A stretch of 64,000 nucleotides of DNA from assembly GCF_001045435.1 (NCBI RefSeq), contig NZ_LFNG01000004.1, positions 186,001 through 250,000 on the forward strand, in the 5' to 3' direction. This DNA is from Chryseobacterium koreense CCUG 49689. Its GTDB lineage: Bacteria > Bacteroidota > Bacteroidia > Flavobacteriales > Weeksellaceae. A program made the position numbers and the translations under genes. The stretch's first letter is position 1, and every line of letters begins with the position of its first letter. Below, piece after piece: positions 63,648 through 64,000 of the stretch. The notes beneath the pieces were generated by a model. It did not search any database. It saw only the letters and a program-made list of their open reading frames with translations, and was not told where the DNA came from.

Positions 63648-64000
63648 ATGAGAAAAATCAAATCAATCGGAATGGCTTTAGTGGTTGCTATTGCAACTTT
63701 AGCAATTAGCCCTGCAATGGCTCAAAGCGGACACGGTGCAGCTCCACACGGGGGTAAAATGGTAGATATTGACAACTACCATATCGAAATGGTAAAAGCC
63801 AACAATGCGCTTACTTTTTATGTGCTGGATGCCAATGCTAAAACGTTAACCAAAACGGCTACCGGCTCGGTAGAATTTGCTTTTGAAAATGGCAGTAAAT
63901 CAACAGCTAATCTTATCGCAGGTAAAAATGGAGCATTGACAGTGGCATTGCCTAAAAATGGCATCCATACGAATTGCACCGTTACGATTACCTATGAGGG
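63648..64000 (+). CDS. Exported protein, partial at the window edge
   Basis: From the ATG at 63648 a signal peptide (MALVVAIATLAISPAMAQ) precedes SGHGAAPHGGKMVDIDNYHI, a His-containing start of the mature protein. At least 117 residues are present before the edge. It is 34 bases after the P1B gene, in the same direction. It may be a periplasmic metal-related protein; the rest is not visible. Confidence 0.6.
   Translation, partial: MRKIKSIGMALVVAIATLAISPAMAQSGHGAAPHGGKMVDIDNYHIEMVKANNALTFYVLDANAKTLTKTATGSVEFAFENGSKSTANLIAGKNGALTVALPKNGIHTNCTVTITYE

Larger units (their letters stand above)
20392..64000. mobile_element. CTnDOT-like integrative conjugative element (left part, right end outside window)
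   Basis: An IntDOT-like integrase, ssb, excisionase-like HTH genes, a full set of Bacteroidota tra genes (traA, B, E, F, G, DUF4141, J to O, Q), a MobA/MobB relaxase pair and a coupling protein together define a conjugative transposon. It begins 0.2 kb upstream of ugd. Its cargo in this window is an ABC-3C-like operon, a GNAT gene and a heavy-metal resistance module. It also carries a group II intron inside traG. Its right end, and any further cargo, lie beyond position 64000. Confidence 0.9.

Overview
The window looks like a Bacteroidota chromosome, most likely Flavobacteriia (Chryseobacterium/Elizabethkingia-like). The evidence is a CTnDOT-type tra gene set (traA/B, traE to traQ), Bacteroidota promoter -7 boxes of the form TAnnTTTG, an IntDOT-like tyrosine recombinase, and low-GC coding sequence. 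This is inference from gene content; no rRNA or tRNA gene is visible to settle it.

Positions 1-20201 are a surface-polysaccharide locus. Four plus-strand genes (end of a possible deacetylase, a methyltransferase, a DPM1/GtrB-like glycosyltransferase, a polytopic membrane protein) converge on a long minus-strand operon. Read from its promoter side, the operon holds ugd (UDP-glucose dehydrogenase), a membrane protein, the Wzm/Wzt ABC exporter, FkbM-type methyltransferases, many family-2 glycosyltransferases, one GT4-like glycosyltransferase and an AsnB-type amidotransferase. Ugd can supply UDP-glucuronate, AsnB may amidate a uronic acid, the transferases build and decorate the glycan, and Wzm/Wzt exports it. 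A DUF234-type ATPase gene interrupts the operon just upstream of asnB; a nine-codon relic of an asnB-like start lies on its far side.

From about 20392 to the right edge the DNA is an integrative conjugative element (ICE), whose right end is outside the window. A candidate attachment core (GTANNTTTGC type) lies between ugd and the integrase. Then come ssb, a DUF932 gene, a block of small unknown genes, a response regulator with a long structured leader, two excisionase-like HTH genes, and the minus-strand transfer operon traE-F-G-I-J-K-x-L-M-N-O-Q. traG is split by a group II intron whose removal restores the frame. A divergent five-gene operon resembling an ABC three-component (ABC-3C) conflict system, with an extra Mrr-like nuclease, sits between traC and traE. 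Next are traA/B/C, a candidate oriT, the mobA/mobB relaxase pair and the coupling protein. The cargo at the right is a heavy-metal module: AraC-type regulator, several His-rich small exported proteins, a HupE/UreJ-type protein, a CzcA pump fused to a TolC-type channel, a CzcB adaptor and a P1B-type ATPase.

Three non-coding patterns stand out. One is a ~380 bp tract with strict 4-base periodicity upstream of traA. The second is a set of 10-bp-periodic GCCAAACACT arrays placed, in sense orientation, upstream of four ICE transcription units. The third is a leader with a large hairpin followed by a terminator-like hairpin ahead of the response regulator.
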